DNA of 43,425 nucleotides from UBA3102 sp964413055 (GTDB lineage Bacteria; Bacillota; Desulfotomaculia; Desulfotomaculales; Pelotomaculaceae), in the NCBI GenBank assembly GCA_964413055.1, contig CAYPRB010000011.1:1-43425 (forward strand). Reading direction: 5' to 3'. Under the pieces are notes generated by a model, which was not told the DNA's origin, ran no database searches, and was given only the letters and a program-made list of their open reading frames with translations. The translations under genes were made by a program, and so were the position numbers. Of the stretch, positions 1 through 8,273 are shown in pieces. How positions within the stretch are numbered: the first letter of the stretch is position 1; every line of letters starts with the position of its first letter.

Positions 1-525
1 GTCTTTGAACTGTACTTTGCCTTGAGAAGAGTTAAATACTACGGCGAAATTGACTATGCGAGAAATCTCTATTATGAAGGTAGGCTTTGTGACAGTCTCG
101 CTTTTCTTGAACGATACAGGCAATATCAGGATGATGAGGAATATAAGGCTCATATTTTAGAGAATTACGATGACCATATATTGCAAGTGATTGATATGTT
201 TCCGGACTTCCGAATGAGGCTAAAATTAGATAAGAAAACCGGGAAAGTGATGTATGGAGCCGACATTCAATCGGTATTTGATATTTGTTGGTACACCTTT
301 TCCAGAATGGTAGCTGACGTTGCACCACCGGTAGATGATGACCTTAGATATTTTGAATCGCAAGGCTCCATACTCTCCTGCCTTGCCTGCAGTAGATATT
401 TTGTCCGACATTCAAGCCGTCAACTATATTGTGATAGTTGGGATTGTCAAGCGGAGCGTAATCGTAGGAACCGACGAGCCAGCTATGCTCGGAAAAAGGC
501 AGCAAAAGCTGAAAATAAAGAATAA
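1..525 (+). CDS. Cys-rich DUF6076-like protein, 3' part only
   Basis: The frame is open from the first base of the window, so the gene probably starts upstream; a TTG at 22 is the first possible internal start but has no Shine-Dalgarno. The visible 174 residues are mostly helical and acidic. They end in a C-x2-C-x13-C-x4-C zinc-finger-like cluster (bases about 379-456), followed by an Arg/Lys-rich tail. This C-terminal pattern is what I associate with DUF6076-type proteins carried on clostridial mobile elements; the function is unknown. It lies upstream of the recombinase trio on the same strand, so it is probably accessory DNA. The family name is tentative. Confidence 0.6.
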   Translation, partial: VFELYFALRRVKYYGEIDYARNLYYEGRLCDSLAFLERYRQYQDDEEYKAHILENYDDHILQVIDMFPDFRMRLKLDKKTGKVMYGADIQSVFDICWYTFSRMVADVAPPVDDDLRYFESQGSILSCLACSRYFVRHSSRQLYCDSWDCQAERNRRNRRASYARKKAAKAENKE

Positions 526-625
526 AAAAGACCTCGCTACTATTCCACTATTCCCGGTTACTTTTTTATTTTTAAGAAGGAATAATACCTTACATCAACT
601 GTAAGTGTTTATTCTTTGTGACACT

Positions 626-634
626 TGTTATAAT
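626..634 (+). promoter_or_regulatory. Putative extended -10 promoter upstream of tnpA
   Basis: TGTTATAAT at 626-634 is a perfect extended -10 element (TG-N-TATAAT). The -35 region is poor, which extended -10 promoters tolerate. A transcript starting near 641 would cross both flanking repeats and reach tnpA at 816. This is a sequence match only. Confidence 0.4.
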
Positions 635-654
635 GAGGATTAAGAAAGATAGAT

Positions 655-698
655 AACTCGTGATCATAAATCATAGTAGTTAACGTAGTCGACGTAGG
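655..698 (+). repeat. Direct repeat copy 1, left flank of recombinase trio
   Basis: This copy begins AACTCGTGAT and ends with a GTAGTTAACGTAGTCGACG-type block. A second imperfect copy starts 70 bp downstream at 725. The internal GTAGTCGAC (685-693) recurs inverted at 3428-3436 beyond tnpC. Repeated sites next to a tyrosine recombinase gene are likely recombinase-binding sites at an element end. Confidence 0.6.
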
Positions 699-724
699 TA
701 TATTTAACGTGGACTACACTCAAA

Positions 725-769
725 ACTCGTGATGTATAGTCGTCGTAGTTAGCGTAGCCGACGTTAAGG
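725..769 (+). repeat. Direct repeat copy 2, left flank of recombinase trio
   Basis: This is the second imperfect copy, sharing AACTCGTGAT and a GTAGTTAGCGTAGCCGACG-type block with copy 1. The motif AAAACTCGTG (722-731), overlapping its start, is present inverted as CACGAGTTTT at 3487-3496. The two copies are one 70-bp period apart, as expected of tandem recombinase-binding sites. Confidence 0.6.
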
Positions 770-782
770 AAAAATGGTATTG

Positions 783-816
783 TTGTTCATGTAACTAAAG
801 AAAGGAGCATGAACAA
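783..816 (+). promoter_or_regulatory. Hairpin presenting the tnpA ribosome-binding site
   Basis: TTGTTCATG (783-791) and CATGAACAA (808-816) are perfect 9-bp inverted complements. The 16-nt loop between them holds the Shine-Dalgarno AAAGGAG (801-807), and the last paired base is the A of the tnpA start codon. Such a hairpin could tune translation of the recombinase. The role is inferred. Confidence 0.5.
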
Positions 817-1940
817 TGAAAACAGTTGAACTAAAGACAGTGGATGGAAGGGTCAGATACTATCTGGCTAATGACACAGGAGCACCAGTACAGCCAGTTC
901 TGAAATACCTGAAATTCAAGGACAATGCCGGATATGCCAGAAACACGCTCAGGATGCACTGCATTCATCTGAAACACTTCTTCACTTATCTTGGAGAAGC
1001 AGAAAAGGATTATGAGCAGGTGAATATTGATGACCTTGCGGGATTTCTGGCGTGGTTGAAGAATCCTGACATCCTGAAAAAGGTAGTACCTCTTCGATTT
1101 GAGTCGGAGCATCAGCCTCAGACAATCAATGCAATGATAGACACAGCTATCATGTTTTACGACTATCTTCTCCGGCATGAAGGCATGGAAAACCAGCTGT
1201 CAGAAAAGCTGGTGAAGTTTGTCAGGGATCCGGGCAGAAATTACAGGAGTTTCCTTCATGGAATTGCAGAGAACAGGATGATAAAGAGCCATATCCTGAA
1301 GCTGTCGGTACCAAGGATGCAGCTCCGCACTATCAGCAGGGAAGATGCCGTAGCGCTTCTTGATTCCTGCACAAACTTAAGAGATTACCTTCTGCTTTAT
1401 CTACTGTTCGAGACCGGAATGCGGATTGGGGAAGCCCTTTCCCTCTGGCTTGAAGATTTCGATATGGCAGGAAGGACCATCACTCTGCATGACAGGGGAG
1501 AACTGGAGAACCTGGCGGAGATCAAGACAGTATCCAGCCCCCGCAGGTTGGATTGTACGCAAGAATTGATGGATTTATTTACGGGGTATGCCTGTGAGCA
1601 CCATACCGCTGAAATCCATACCAATCATGTATTCCTGAAACTTAAGGGCGGCATGGAAGGAAGAGCAATGGATTACAGAGATGTGGATAATCTATTTCGA
1701 ACTCTGCGCAAAAAGACCAGCATCAGAGTGACGCCCCATATGTTCCGCCATACATCGCTTAGCCTGCTTTATTCGGCGGGATGGGAGCCGGAGATGCTGA
1801 GGCAGCGTGCAGGTCATAAAAACATTTATACGACGCTGGATACTTATGTTCATCCATCGGAAGAGGAAATGGCAGAAGCATTCAGGAAAGCATCGGAGAG
1901 CCTGAAAATGCCTTCCATGGGAAGGGAGGCTGGTCAGTAA
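816..1940 (+). CDS. tnpA: Tyrosine recombinase, Tn554 TnpA-like
   Basis: This 374-residue site-specific recombinase should cut and rejoin element ends through a 3'-phosphotyrosine intermediate. The N-terminal half (about 20-150) is a SAM-like core-binding domain. The C-terminal catalytic domain shows the full signature: R203 in GMRIGEAL, H308-x-x-R311 in TPHMFRH, H334 in RAGHKN and nucleophile Y344 in LDTYVH. The ATG has a good Shine-Dalgarno, AAAGGAG. The stop overlaps the next start by one base (TAATG), so translation is probably coupled to tnpB. All catalytic residues are present, so the protein may be active. Length and gene order match the TnpA of Tn554-family elements. Confidence 0.9.
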   Translation: MKTVELKTVDGRVRYYLANDTGAPVQPVLKYLKFKDNAGYARNTLRMHCIHLKHFFTYLGEAEKDYEQVNIDDLAGFLAWLKNPDILKKVVPLRFESEHQPQTINAMIDTAIMFYDYLLRHEGMENQLSEKLVKFVRDPGRNYRSFLHGIAENRMIKSHILKLSVPRMQLRTISREDAVALLDSCTNLRDYLLLYLLFETGMRIGEALSLWLEDFDMAGRTITLHDRGELENLAEIKTVSSPRRLDCTQELMDLFTGYACEHHTAEIHTNHVFLKLKGGMEGRAMDYRDVDNLFRTLRKKTSIRVTPHMFRHTSLSLLYSAGWEPEMLRQRAGHKNIYTTLDTYVHPSEEEMAEAFRKASESLKMPSMGREAGQ

Positions 1941-3058
1941 TGGGAACAGTAGCCTTCGCCCAATACGGGGCATTTGATGATAAATACCACCGAATGACAG
2001 AATGCCTGTCCTCGGAAGGGAGATATTGGATTGACAATGACCAATGGTATCTGGAGGCGGACAACTTCCAGCAGGCTATTATCATTAATGGCAAAAGGAA
2101 GATCGGCAAACTGGCAGATTTCAGTGGATACCAATCGGAACAGCTGAAAAACGAAATGAAATATTTCCTGCTCTATTCCATGAAGAACGGACTAATGTCC
2201 GCATCAAGTCTCTATGCCAGCTATACAGCAGCTATCCGGCGGATGGGGGATCTGTCGAGTGGTGGACTTCAGGTAGACAGCTTTGTAGATCTTGGCAATG
2301 GTGGTGGAAAAACAGCATATGCCAGCAATCGACCGGAAAAGGAGAGGCGTTATCAGATACTGAAACAAGATGTAGTGAGGTTCATCCAAGATTATTATGA
2401 TGATCGTAACGAAATGGAAAAGGATATATGGCATGCAGCCCATATTCCGGGTACAAAAATTTCTGCAGCGGCTAAACGCCAGAAATTTAGCATGAGCTTT
2501 AAAAATGTCCCCTCTCATTACCGTGAAATGGTGAAACGCTTTATGAGCCGGCTTGTCATCAAACGAAGCTGGTCATGCTGCACAGAAATGATGGTGTACA
2601 TCCGGTATTTTTTTGAGGCCTTTTATGCTAATGGATATACGGATGGATTTTTTGAGAGACTTGCGAGACAGGATATTGAAAAATACTTAGGCTGGGTTGC
2701 CAGTGACTATGAAGGTAAGAATGCTACCTTCCGTAGCAAGGCAATCTCGTTTATCCGGCATTATATTGACTATATTCAGCTTGCAGAATACCCACAGGCA
2801 CCAAAGAAGGATGTAAACCGCCTGATTTTTGAAGATGACATACCAAAGCGCGAGCGGTCGACAGATACCATGGGAAAGGTAAAATATGTACCGGAACCAG
2901 TCAGAGAGCAGCTGAAAATCAGCAAAACGCTTGGGAGGAGCGAATGGGAAGAAAAGAATCGAAATTACCTTCAAATCCTTGAAAAGATGCTGGCACGAAT
3001 CCAGAAGGAAGGGCTAATCCATAAGAATGGAGGCCATCGGGAGGAATTCGATGTCTGA
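1940..3058 (+). CDS. tnpB: TnpB-like recombinase lacking its catalytic domain
   Basis: The 372-residue product resembles the N-terminal half of Tn554-type TnpB, including a YVPEPV segment near residue 315 that normally leads into the tyrosine-recombinase domain. Here it is followed by only about 55 residues ending in a charged tail, and no R...HxxR...Y signature is visible. Family members are roughly 600-plus residues, so about 250 residues are missing. The frame is intact, which suggests an in-frame deletion, or a reduced accessory form. It overlaps tnpA by 1 base and tnpC by 8. It could still bind element ends but should not catalyse strand exchange. Confidence 0.75.
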   Translation: MGTVAFAQYGAFDDKYHRMTECLSSEGRYWIDNDQWYLEADNFQQAIIINGKRKIGKLADFSGYQSEQLKNEMKYFLLYSMKNGLMSASSLYASYTAAIRRMGDLSSGGLQVDSFVDLGNGGGKTAYASNRPEKERRYQILKQDVVRFIQDYYDDRNEMEKDIWHAAHIPGTKISAAAKRQKFSMSFKNVPSHYREMVKRFMSRLVIKRSWSCCTEMMVYIRYFFEAFYANGYTDGFFERLARQDIEKYLGWVASDYEGKNATFRSKAISFIRHYIDYIQLAEYPQAPKKDVNRLIFEDDIPKRERSTDTMGKVKYVPEPVREQLKISKTLGRSEWEEKNRNYLQILEKMLARIQKEGLIHKNGGHREEFDV

Positions 3059-3419
3059 CAAAATGAAAGGATTGGTAGAAAGCGATAGAAAAAGAACGGA
3101 AGAAGCAAAAGCAAAGGCACTGGCTGCAATCAACCAGTTGATTGTATCTGGGAAGAAAGTGAATTTTAATAGTGTCTATAGGTATAGTGGCATTTCAAAA
3201 AGTTTCTTATATGAAGATAAGGGAATCCGTACAAGAATTGAAGAACAACGGGCATGTGATGTGAATAATGAAATGAATAAACGTGCCAAATATGACAAAA
3301 CATCACGTTCAAAGGACGTGATTATTGAAGCAAAAGATAAACGTATAGCAAAACTGGAAACAGAGAACCAGAAGCTTCGCATAGAACTGGAACATCTTAG
3401 AGGGTTGTTATATGGATAA
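3051..3419 (+). CDS. tnpC: TnpC-like transposition regulator (DUF6262 type)
   Basis: This 122-residue basic protein has a helix-turn-helix-like centre (VNFNSVYRYSGISKSFLY) and a C-terminal coiled coil rich in Lys, Glu and Leu. That is the pattern of TnpC of Tn554, which influences the frequency and orientation of transposition. I start it at ATG 3051 because GGGAGGAATTCG precedes it; the longer frame from 3027 has no ribosome-binding site. It overlaps the end of the tnpB-like gene by 8 bases. The coiled coil (about residues 85-118) suggests it dimerises. Confidence 0.8.
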   Translation: MSDKMKGLVESDRKRTEEAKAKALAAINQLIVSGKKVNFNSVYRYSGISKSFLYEDKGIRTRIEEQRACDVNNEMNKRAKYDKTSRSKDVIIEAKDKRIAKLETENQKLRIELEHLRGLLYG

Positions 3420-3427
3420 AAAAGTAT

Positions 3428-3496
3428 GTCGACTACATGTAGCCGGCGATAAAGTACCGTAGTTTGGGGGCTTTCAGCCCCGTTACCACGAGTTTT
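3428..3496 (+). repeat. Right flank repeat of recombinase module, with hairpin
   Basis: GTCGACTAC (3428-3436) and CACGAGTTTT (3487-3496) are inverted copies of GTAGTCGAC (685-693) and AAAACTCGTG (722-731) from the left flank. Between them, GGGGCT (3467-3472) and AGCCCC (3476-3481) form a 6-bp hairpin with a 3-nt loop. No T-run follows it, so it is not a standard terminator. The symmetry suggests recombinase-binding sites at an element end. Confidence 0.5.
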
Positions 3497-3512
3497 ATTA
3501 AGGAGGTATATT

Positions 3513-4292
3513 ATGAATTTAGATAGAGTTTTACAAGTTGAAGGTGTCACAAAAGTCTATGGAAAGGGCGACAATAAGACAGAAGCCCTCAGAGGAATCA
3601 GTTTTGACGTACTTGAAGGCGAATTCCTTGGAATTATGGGTGCCAGTGGATCTGGGAAAACAACATTGCTCAACTGCATTGCTACTATGATTAAACCCAG
3701 CTCGGGAAGAGTTTTACTTAAAAATAATGATGTTTCTTCTTTCAAAGGCGTACAGTTGGCTGACTATCGCGGTCAAGAAATAGGATACCTGTTTCAGGAA
3801 TTTGAGCTTTTGGACAACTTAACTGCGAGAGAAAATATTATTCTTCCGTTATCGATCCATGGTGTAACAGGTCATCAAGCCGAACAAGGGCTTAAGGAAT
3901 TGGCAAATCGTCTTGATATTACGGATGTTCTGGACAAATTCCCATCCCAGATGTCCGGCGGACAAAAGCAGCGCGTGGCGGCGGCCAGGGCTCTTATTTC
4001 AAAACCGAGCATTATACTGGCAGATGAGCCGACAGGCGCACTTGACAGTAAAAATTCTAAGGTTCTTATGGATAAGCTTTCTGCTATCAACAAGGAGCAG
4101 AATAAAACAATTGTCATGGTTACGCATAATGCAAATGCCGCCAGCTATTGCTCTCGTATCCTTTTTATCCAAGACGGCCGCCTCTTCCATGAGCTTAGAA
4201 AGAACATTGAAACGGAAAATTCCAACAGTTTTTACAAGCGTATTGTGACAGTCATGGCACAACTGGGAGGAGGAAGCGCAAATGTTCTTTAA
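3513..4292 (+). CDS. bceA: BceA-type ABC transporter ATP-binding protein
   Basis: This 259-residue cytoplasmic ATPase powers a BceAB-type peptide-detoxification and sensing transporter. The Walker A motif GASGSGKTT lies at 43-51, the Q-loop at Q95, the signature SGGQKQR from 148, Walker B ILADEP at 168-173 and the H-switch at T204-H205. All are intact. A strong Shine-Dalgarno (AAGGAGG) precedes the ATG. The 3' end overlaps the permease gene by 11 bases, and the response regulator and kinase follow, so the four genes form one operon. In characterised systems the transporter removes bacitracin, nisin or similar peptides from their cell-wall lipid targets; the substrate here cannot be told from sequence. 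Confidence 0.9.
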   Translation: MNLDRVLQVEGVTKVYGKGDNKTEALRGISFDVLEGEFLGIMGASGSGKTTLLNCIATMIKPSSGRVLLKNNDVSSFKGVQLADYRGQEIGYLFQEFELLDNLTARENIILPLSIHGVTGHQAEQGLKELANRLDITDVLDKFPSQMSGGQKQRVAAARALISKPSIILADEPTGALDSKNSKVLMDKLSAINKEQNKTIVMVTHNANAASYCSRILFIQDGRLFHELRKNIETENSNSFYKRIVTVMAQLGGGSANVL

Positions 4293-6366
4293 ACATGTTC
4301 GACGGAACGCCGCAAAATATCGAAAGAACAATGAATTATTCTTCAGTTCCTTGGTTGTTGCAATTGTCGCATTTTATACGCTGCTATCTTTGGGTGACCA
4401 GGATGTCATGCTTTTTTTGAAAACAATAGAGAGCGATGCAGTCAGCAAACTTATGCTATTGATTCCGGTCGTCTATATGATTTCGCTTTTCTTTGTTTTT
4501 TTTCAGGTCTATTTCGCTTACCGTTATCAGTTAGACAGTCGCAAAAAAGAATTCGGGTTGTATCTGATGCTTGGTATGAAACGAAGTACGCTTTTTGCTC
4601 TGCTAATGAGTGAAACTATTTGGAACAGCTTAATATCTATTCTGATTGGCTTGCCGGTTGCGTTACTCCTCACGGAGGGAATCAGTCTTGCAACGGCAAA
4701 GCTGGTCGGACTTGGTATAATCGGGCATAGAATTTCGTTTTTCATATCGGCTGTGATTGGAACAGTTGTTGGGTTTATAGCAGTTCAAATGATAGCTATG
4801 CTGTTATTGAGCGCTTCAGTCAGTCGCAAAGAGCCAATCGAATTGCTACGTTCGGATTCGCCCGAAAAGCAAGTGCCACTATCCGCAAAAAAAGGGTGGT
4901 TCTGCTTTGTTGTTGGCCTGATATTACTTTTTTTAGCATATGCAGTTGGAGTTACGATGCTAAGAAGCTTTGATTTTTACATCGTTATGCTGATCATTAT
5001 ACTCGGCGGGGGTGGAACCTTTCTGCTGTATCGCGGTATGGGTGTATACATCGGTCATAACATCCAACGGAAAAGCCCAATGCGTTCGGGGTTGTTTACC
5101 TTTACAGGCCGACAGATTCAGGAGAATGTAATTCATCAATACAAAGCACTGGCAATTGCGTCCTTGCTTTTAGTAATAGCGTTAGCATGCGCGTCCTTTG
5201 GTATAGGTATTGCTTCAGGCCGAGGATCGACGGAAGTTAGAACAGTGGATTTTTCGATTGAGGGAAGCGAACAGGAAGTGCATGGGGTTTTGGATTCGGA
5301 AGCAAGTAAATCAATGATTTCTGAATATTATCCTATGTTTTTAAGCCATATGAATACAAACCTGTATGATCAATCAGGTGAAATTCTGAAAAGAAGTCCA
5401 AATGCACACGAATTCTCTTGGGCAGGGCTTAGTGCTGCCCTCGCAAACCTGCCTGAAACGGACTTGAGAAACAATATGATTGAAAACTTTTCCGACCAGA
5501 GAGGAAGGCCGTATATTATTTCAGAAACCAGCTACAATGAGCTCTTACAGGCGATTGGTAAAGAGCAGATTCAACTGAAGAAGAATCAAATTGCACTGTA
5601 CACTTCCATGAAGGACAGTGGTGACTTTATGAACATTCTGAATAGCGCATTGGAACTTGGAGCTTATATCGAAGTTGATGGCCAAAAATACGAGCTTTTA
5701 TCCAGTGTTTACTATGATAATGTGGTTGCTGACCGTAAAATCACACTCTACAGTGCCTTAATCGTTTCGGATGAAGACTACCGGAATTGGGTTTCTGATG
5801 CCAGCACCCCTTTCTGCTGGAATGTCGTGCTGAATCAGGAAGTCGTAAATGAAAAGGGATTAATGCAGGCAATTCAATTAATGGAACAAAACCTCGCGGG
5901 AACAGGCTTGGAATATGAAAGCTTTATAAGTGGCATTGGCAGAAATCTATTTTATACCGTAGCCGCCAGTTACCTGACCATCTATCTTGGTATATTGTTT
6001 ATGGTCATCGCAAACACAGTCATCGGTATGAAATATTTAATGCAACAACGAGCAAATAAACACCGATACACTACTCTGCTTATGCTTGGAGCCAATGTAA
6101 ACGACCTTTGCAAATCAGCAAAATCGCAAATAAGACTGTTTTTTGCTTTAGCGCTTAGCATAGCGGTATGTAGCTCCATCTTTGCAATCTGGTCGATGTT
6201 CACAAGCTTTCTAAAATTACCGGCAGGAACATCGATAGTAAAAGTTATTGTAATTACGGGAATTGCCGCTGTTCTGTTTGTTGTGATAGAATTTATTTAT
6301 ATTCACATTGTAGAACGCGCCAGCAGTCGTGAGATACAAGCATTACAGGTAACAGATCGGGGGTGA
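4282..6366 (+). CDS. bceB: BceB-type ABC transporter permease
   Basis: This is a 694-residue FtsX-fold membrane permease. Hydrophobic segments occur near residues 20-38, 57-80, 105-130, 152-178, 205-225, 230-250 and 290-312. A large extracytoplasmic domain (about 320-550) follows, then three C-terminal segments (about 555-580, 620-640, 650-675). Ten helices with one big external domain after helix 7 is the hallmark of BceB-type transporters, whose external domain binds the peptide or its lipid target and whose helices contact the sensor kinase. It overlaps bceA by 11 bases. The specificity is unknown. Confidence 0.88.
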   Translation: MFFKHVRRNAAKYRKNNELFFSSLVVAIVAFYTLLSLGDQDVMLFLKTIESDAVSKLMLLIPVVYMISLFFVFFQVYFAYRYQLDSRKKEFGLYLMLGMKRSTLFALLMSETIWNSLISILIGLPVALLLTEGISLATAKLVGLGIIGHRISFFISAVIGTVVGFIAVQMIAMLLLSASVSRKEPIELLRSDSPEKQVPLSAKKGWFCFVVGLILLFLAYAVGVTMLRSFDFYIVMLIIILGGGGTFLLYRGMGVYIGHNIQRKSPMRSGLFTFTGRQIQENVIHQYKALAIASLLLVIALACASFGIGIASGRGSTEVRTVDFSIEGSEQEVHGVLDSEASKSMISEYYPMFLSHMNTNLYDQSGEILKRSPNAHEFSWAGLSAALANLPETDLRNNMIENFSDQRGRPYIISETSYNELLQAIGKEQIQLKKNQIALYTSMKDSGDFMNILNSALELGAYIEVDGQKYELLSSVYYDNVVADRKITLYSALIVSDEDYRNWVSDASTPFCWNVVLNQEVVNEKGLMQAIQLMEQNLAGTGLEYESFISGIGRNLFYTVAASYLTIYLGILFMVIANTVIGMKYLMQQRANKHRYTTLLMLGANVNDLCKSAKSQIRLFFALALSIAVCSSIFAIWSMFTSFLKLPAGTSIVKVIVITGIAAVLFVVIEFIYIHIVERASSREIQALQVTDRG

Positions 6367-6372
6367 TGCGTT

Positions 6373-7047
6373 TTGAATAAGATCATAGTCATCGAAGATG
6401 ATATTTACTTGCGAGAAGAACTTGTCAATACCTTCGCAAAGAAGGGGTACTCAGTATCGAGTATCTCTTCTTTTGACGCGCCTGAAAAAGAAATACTGAA
6501 CAATAATCCTGACTTGGCAGTATTAGACATAAACCTTCCGGGTAAATCTGGATTTGAGTTATGTAAATGGCTTAAAGCGAGAGCTTCCTTCCCAATTCTT
6601 ATTTTAACAGCGCGCGATACCCTATCAGATGAATTGTACGCATTGGGGCTTGGCGCAGATGATTTTCTTACAAAACCATGCCACCCCGACCGACTCATAG
6701 CACGTGCTGAGCGGTTGCTTCAAACATACGGAAAAGTGAGAAACCTGATACAAGCAGGAGAGTTTGTATTAGATATCGACACATATAAAGTGATTTGGGA
6801 AAACGCTCATGTCGTCTTATCTGATACGGAAGGAAAAATTCTAAAAGTTCTGCTTGAATGTTATCCATCCGTTGTTTCAAAACAGAAATTGTTCACTGAG
6901 CTTTGGGGTAGCGAAGAATACGTTGACGAAAACATTCTTCAAGTAAATATGACCCGGCTGAGAAAGAGCTTGGATTCCATTGGCCTTAGAGATATGATAC
7001 AAACCGTTCGTGGCCAAGGTTACCGGCTGGAGGTGAGCAAGCCGTGA
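6373..7047 (+). CDS. bceR: OmpR-family response regulator, BceR-like
   Basis: This 224-residue regulator has an N-terminal receiver domain (1-115) and a C-terminal winged helix (about 125-220, with the RGQGYRL signature). The acidic pocket is E8-D9-D10, the phospho-acceptor is D52 (LDINLPG), and T79 and K101 complete the switch. The start is a TTG at 6373 just after the permease stop, preceded by a GGGGGTGATG purine-rich stretch. It overlaps the kinase start by 4 bases. In BceRS systems the regulator activates the transporter operon. No binding site was sought in detail upstream of bceA. Confidence 0.88.
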   Translation: MNKIIVIEDDIYLREELVNTFAKKGYSVSSISSFDAPEKEILNNNPDLAVLDINLPGKSGFELCKWLKARASFPILILTARDTLSDELYALGLGADDFLTKPCHPDRLIARAERLLQTYGKVRNLIQAGEFVLDIDTYKVIWENAHVVLSDTEGKILKVLLECYPSVVSKQKLFTELWGSEEYVDENILQVNMTRLRKSLDSIGLRDMIQTVRGQGYRLEVSKP

Positions 7048-8066
7048 AGCGACAAAAAATGAGTTTGAAAGCTGAAAGGCATTGGCTTATCTTATTACTT
7101 TTAACGGACCTGTTTTTTATTTTTCTGGCATGGCTGATAGGCACAGACACCTTCGGAAGTATTATTATAATTATCTTACTTTTTACCGCCATTATTGTAT
7201 CTACAGGTTACTGGATTGATCGAATAAAACAAAAAAAACAGATAGCGATACTGCGACTTTTTCTGAACAGCCTGGATGAAGAAACGGAACAACGCTTATT
7301 GGCAATAGTGGATGAATCTTGGCATCCGGCGATACGGATAGCATCAGCGCAGTTAAGAGAGCAATCCCAAACGATAAAAGACAAGCAACTGGAACTGCAA
7401 AACTATCAGGAGTTTATCGAGGCATGGACACACGAAATCAAAACCCCTCTGTCTCTTGCAACATTGGTTTTAGCCAACCATAGGGAAGAAATGTCAGCGT
7501 ATGTTTATAATCGGATGGAGCATGTACGCTGTACTATTAACAATGATGTTGAGCGCATATTATACTATGCTCGGCTTCAGGCTGACCACGTGGATTATAA
7601 ATTTGTGAAATTGGATTTAAGCGACTGCGTGCAGGAGTGCCTTGAAGATTTTCGAGCTATATCTGATGAAAAGGAAATTGATGTGCAGCTAAATTTATCA
7701 CATTTGCATATTATAAGTGATAAAAAAGTCCTTACCTTCATGCTCTCACAGCTTTTCAGCAATGCCTTGAAGTATACAGCACCTGTCAACGGCACTGTTC
7801 ACGTTGTAAGTTGGTCGGACACTCAGGAAAATGGTAAAATACATCTTGCCGTCCGAGATAACGGCAAGGGCGTCCCACAGGAAGATCTCCCCTTCTTATT
7901 TGATAAGGGGTTTACCGGAAACCATCCCGATCGGCAACACGCAACAGGCATGGGCTTATACCTCGTAAAAAAATATGCCGAAGCATTATCGGTTGAGGTA
8001 AATATTGAATCAATATCGACATCTGGGCAAGGGTTCGGCATTGAGCTAATATTTCCTATTATTTAA
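7044..8066 (+). CDS. bceS: Intramembrane-sensing histidine kinase, BceS-like
   Basis: This is a 340-residue sensor kinase. Two closely spaced N-terminal helices (about 14-33 and 38-57) leave almost no external loop, the mark of intramembrane-sensing kinases that receive their signal from a BceAB transporter. The H-box is HEIKTP with phospho-acceptor H130, followed by N-box (QLFSNALKY), G1 (DNGKG) and G2 (GMGLYL) ATP-binding motifs. The GTG start at 7044 overlaps the regulator stop (coupled translation). This is the last gene of the bce operon and is followed by hairpin terminators. Confidence 0.88.
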   Translation: MKRQKMSLKAERHWLILLLLTDLFFIFLAWLIGTDTFGSIIIIILLFTAIIVSTGYWIDRIKQKKQIAILRLFLNSLDEETEQRLLAIVDESWHPAIRIASAQLREQSQTIKDKQLELQNYQEFIEAWTHEIKTPLSLATLVLANHREEMSAYVYNRMEHVRCTINNDVERILYYARLQADHVDYKFVKLDLSDCVQECLEDFRAISDEKEIDVQLNLSHLHIISDKKVLTFMLSQLFSNALKYTAPVNGTVHVVSWSDTQENGKIHLAVRDNGKGVPQEDLPFLFDKGFTGNHPDRQHATGMGLYLVKKYAEALSVEVNIESISTSGQGFGIELIFPII

Positions 8067-8103
8067 AGATGAAAAGATACAGCAGATAAAAAAGTATAAA
8101 AGA

Positions 8104-8141
8104 AAGACCACACGAAGGGTTTAATCCTTGGGTGTGGTCTT
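8104..8141 (+). terminator. Hairpin after bceS
   Basis: AAGACCACAC (8104-8113) pairs exactly with GTGTGGTCTT (8132-8141), with an inner AAGG/CCTT (8115-8118/8126-8129). The following TAACTTTTG is only moderately T-rich. This is the first of two hairpins ending the bce operon. Confidence 0.6.
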
Positions 8142-8196
8142 AACTTTTGATCCCGCTTGAAGAGAGTCGGTCAAAAATTTACTTGTTTTCGTAAAT

Positions 8197-8228
8197 CCCT
8201 AAGTTGAACTCCCATTAGGGCATTTTTT
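8197..8228 (+). terminator. Second rho-independent terminator after bceS
   Basis: CCCTAA (8197-8202) and TTAGGG (8215-8220) form a 6-bp stem directly followed by CATTTTTTCT on the plus strand. The polarity fits transcription coming from bceS, not from spoVAF. It insulates the island from the convergent sporulation genes. Confidence 0.6.
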
Positions 8229-8273
8229 CTTAAAAAAACTTTTATTTACATTAACACATTCCTTTACACAATC

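Larger units (their letters stand above)
655..3496 (+). mobile_element. Tn554-like recombinase module (tnpA-tnpB'-tnpC)
   Basis: Three overlapping plus-strand genes encode a tyrosine recombinase, a TnpB-like protein and a TnpC-like protein in the Tn554 order. Limits are set at the outermost copies of AACTCGTG (655) and its inverted counterpart CACGAGTTTT (3487-3496). Tn554 itself has no terminal inverted repeats and carries its cargo downstream of tnpC. The real element could therefore run on through the bce genes to about 8270, and these limits are a minimum. The damaged tnpB suggests the module may no longer be fully active. Confidence 0.55.

Noticed and set aside
530..600. Terminator after the first gene
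   Set aside because: The T-rich stretch has no convincing stem next to it.
3027..3050. Longer N-terminus for tnpC
   Set aside because: No ribosome-binding site, while ATG 3051 has GGGAGGAATTCG just upstream.
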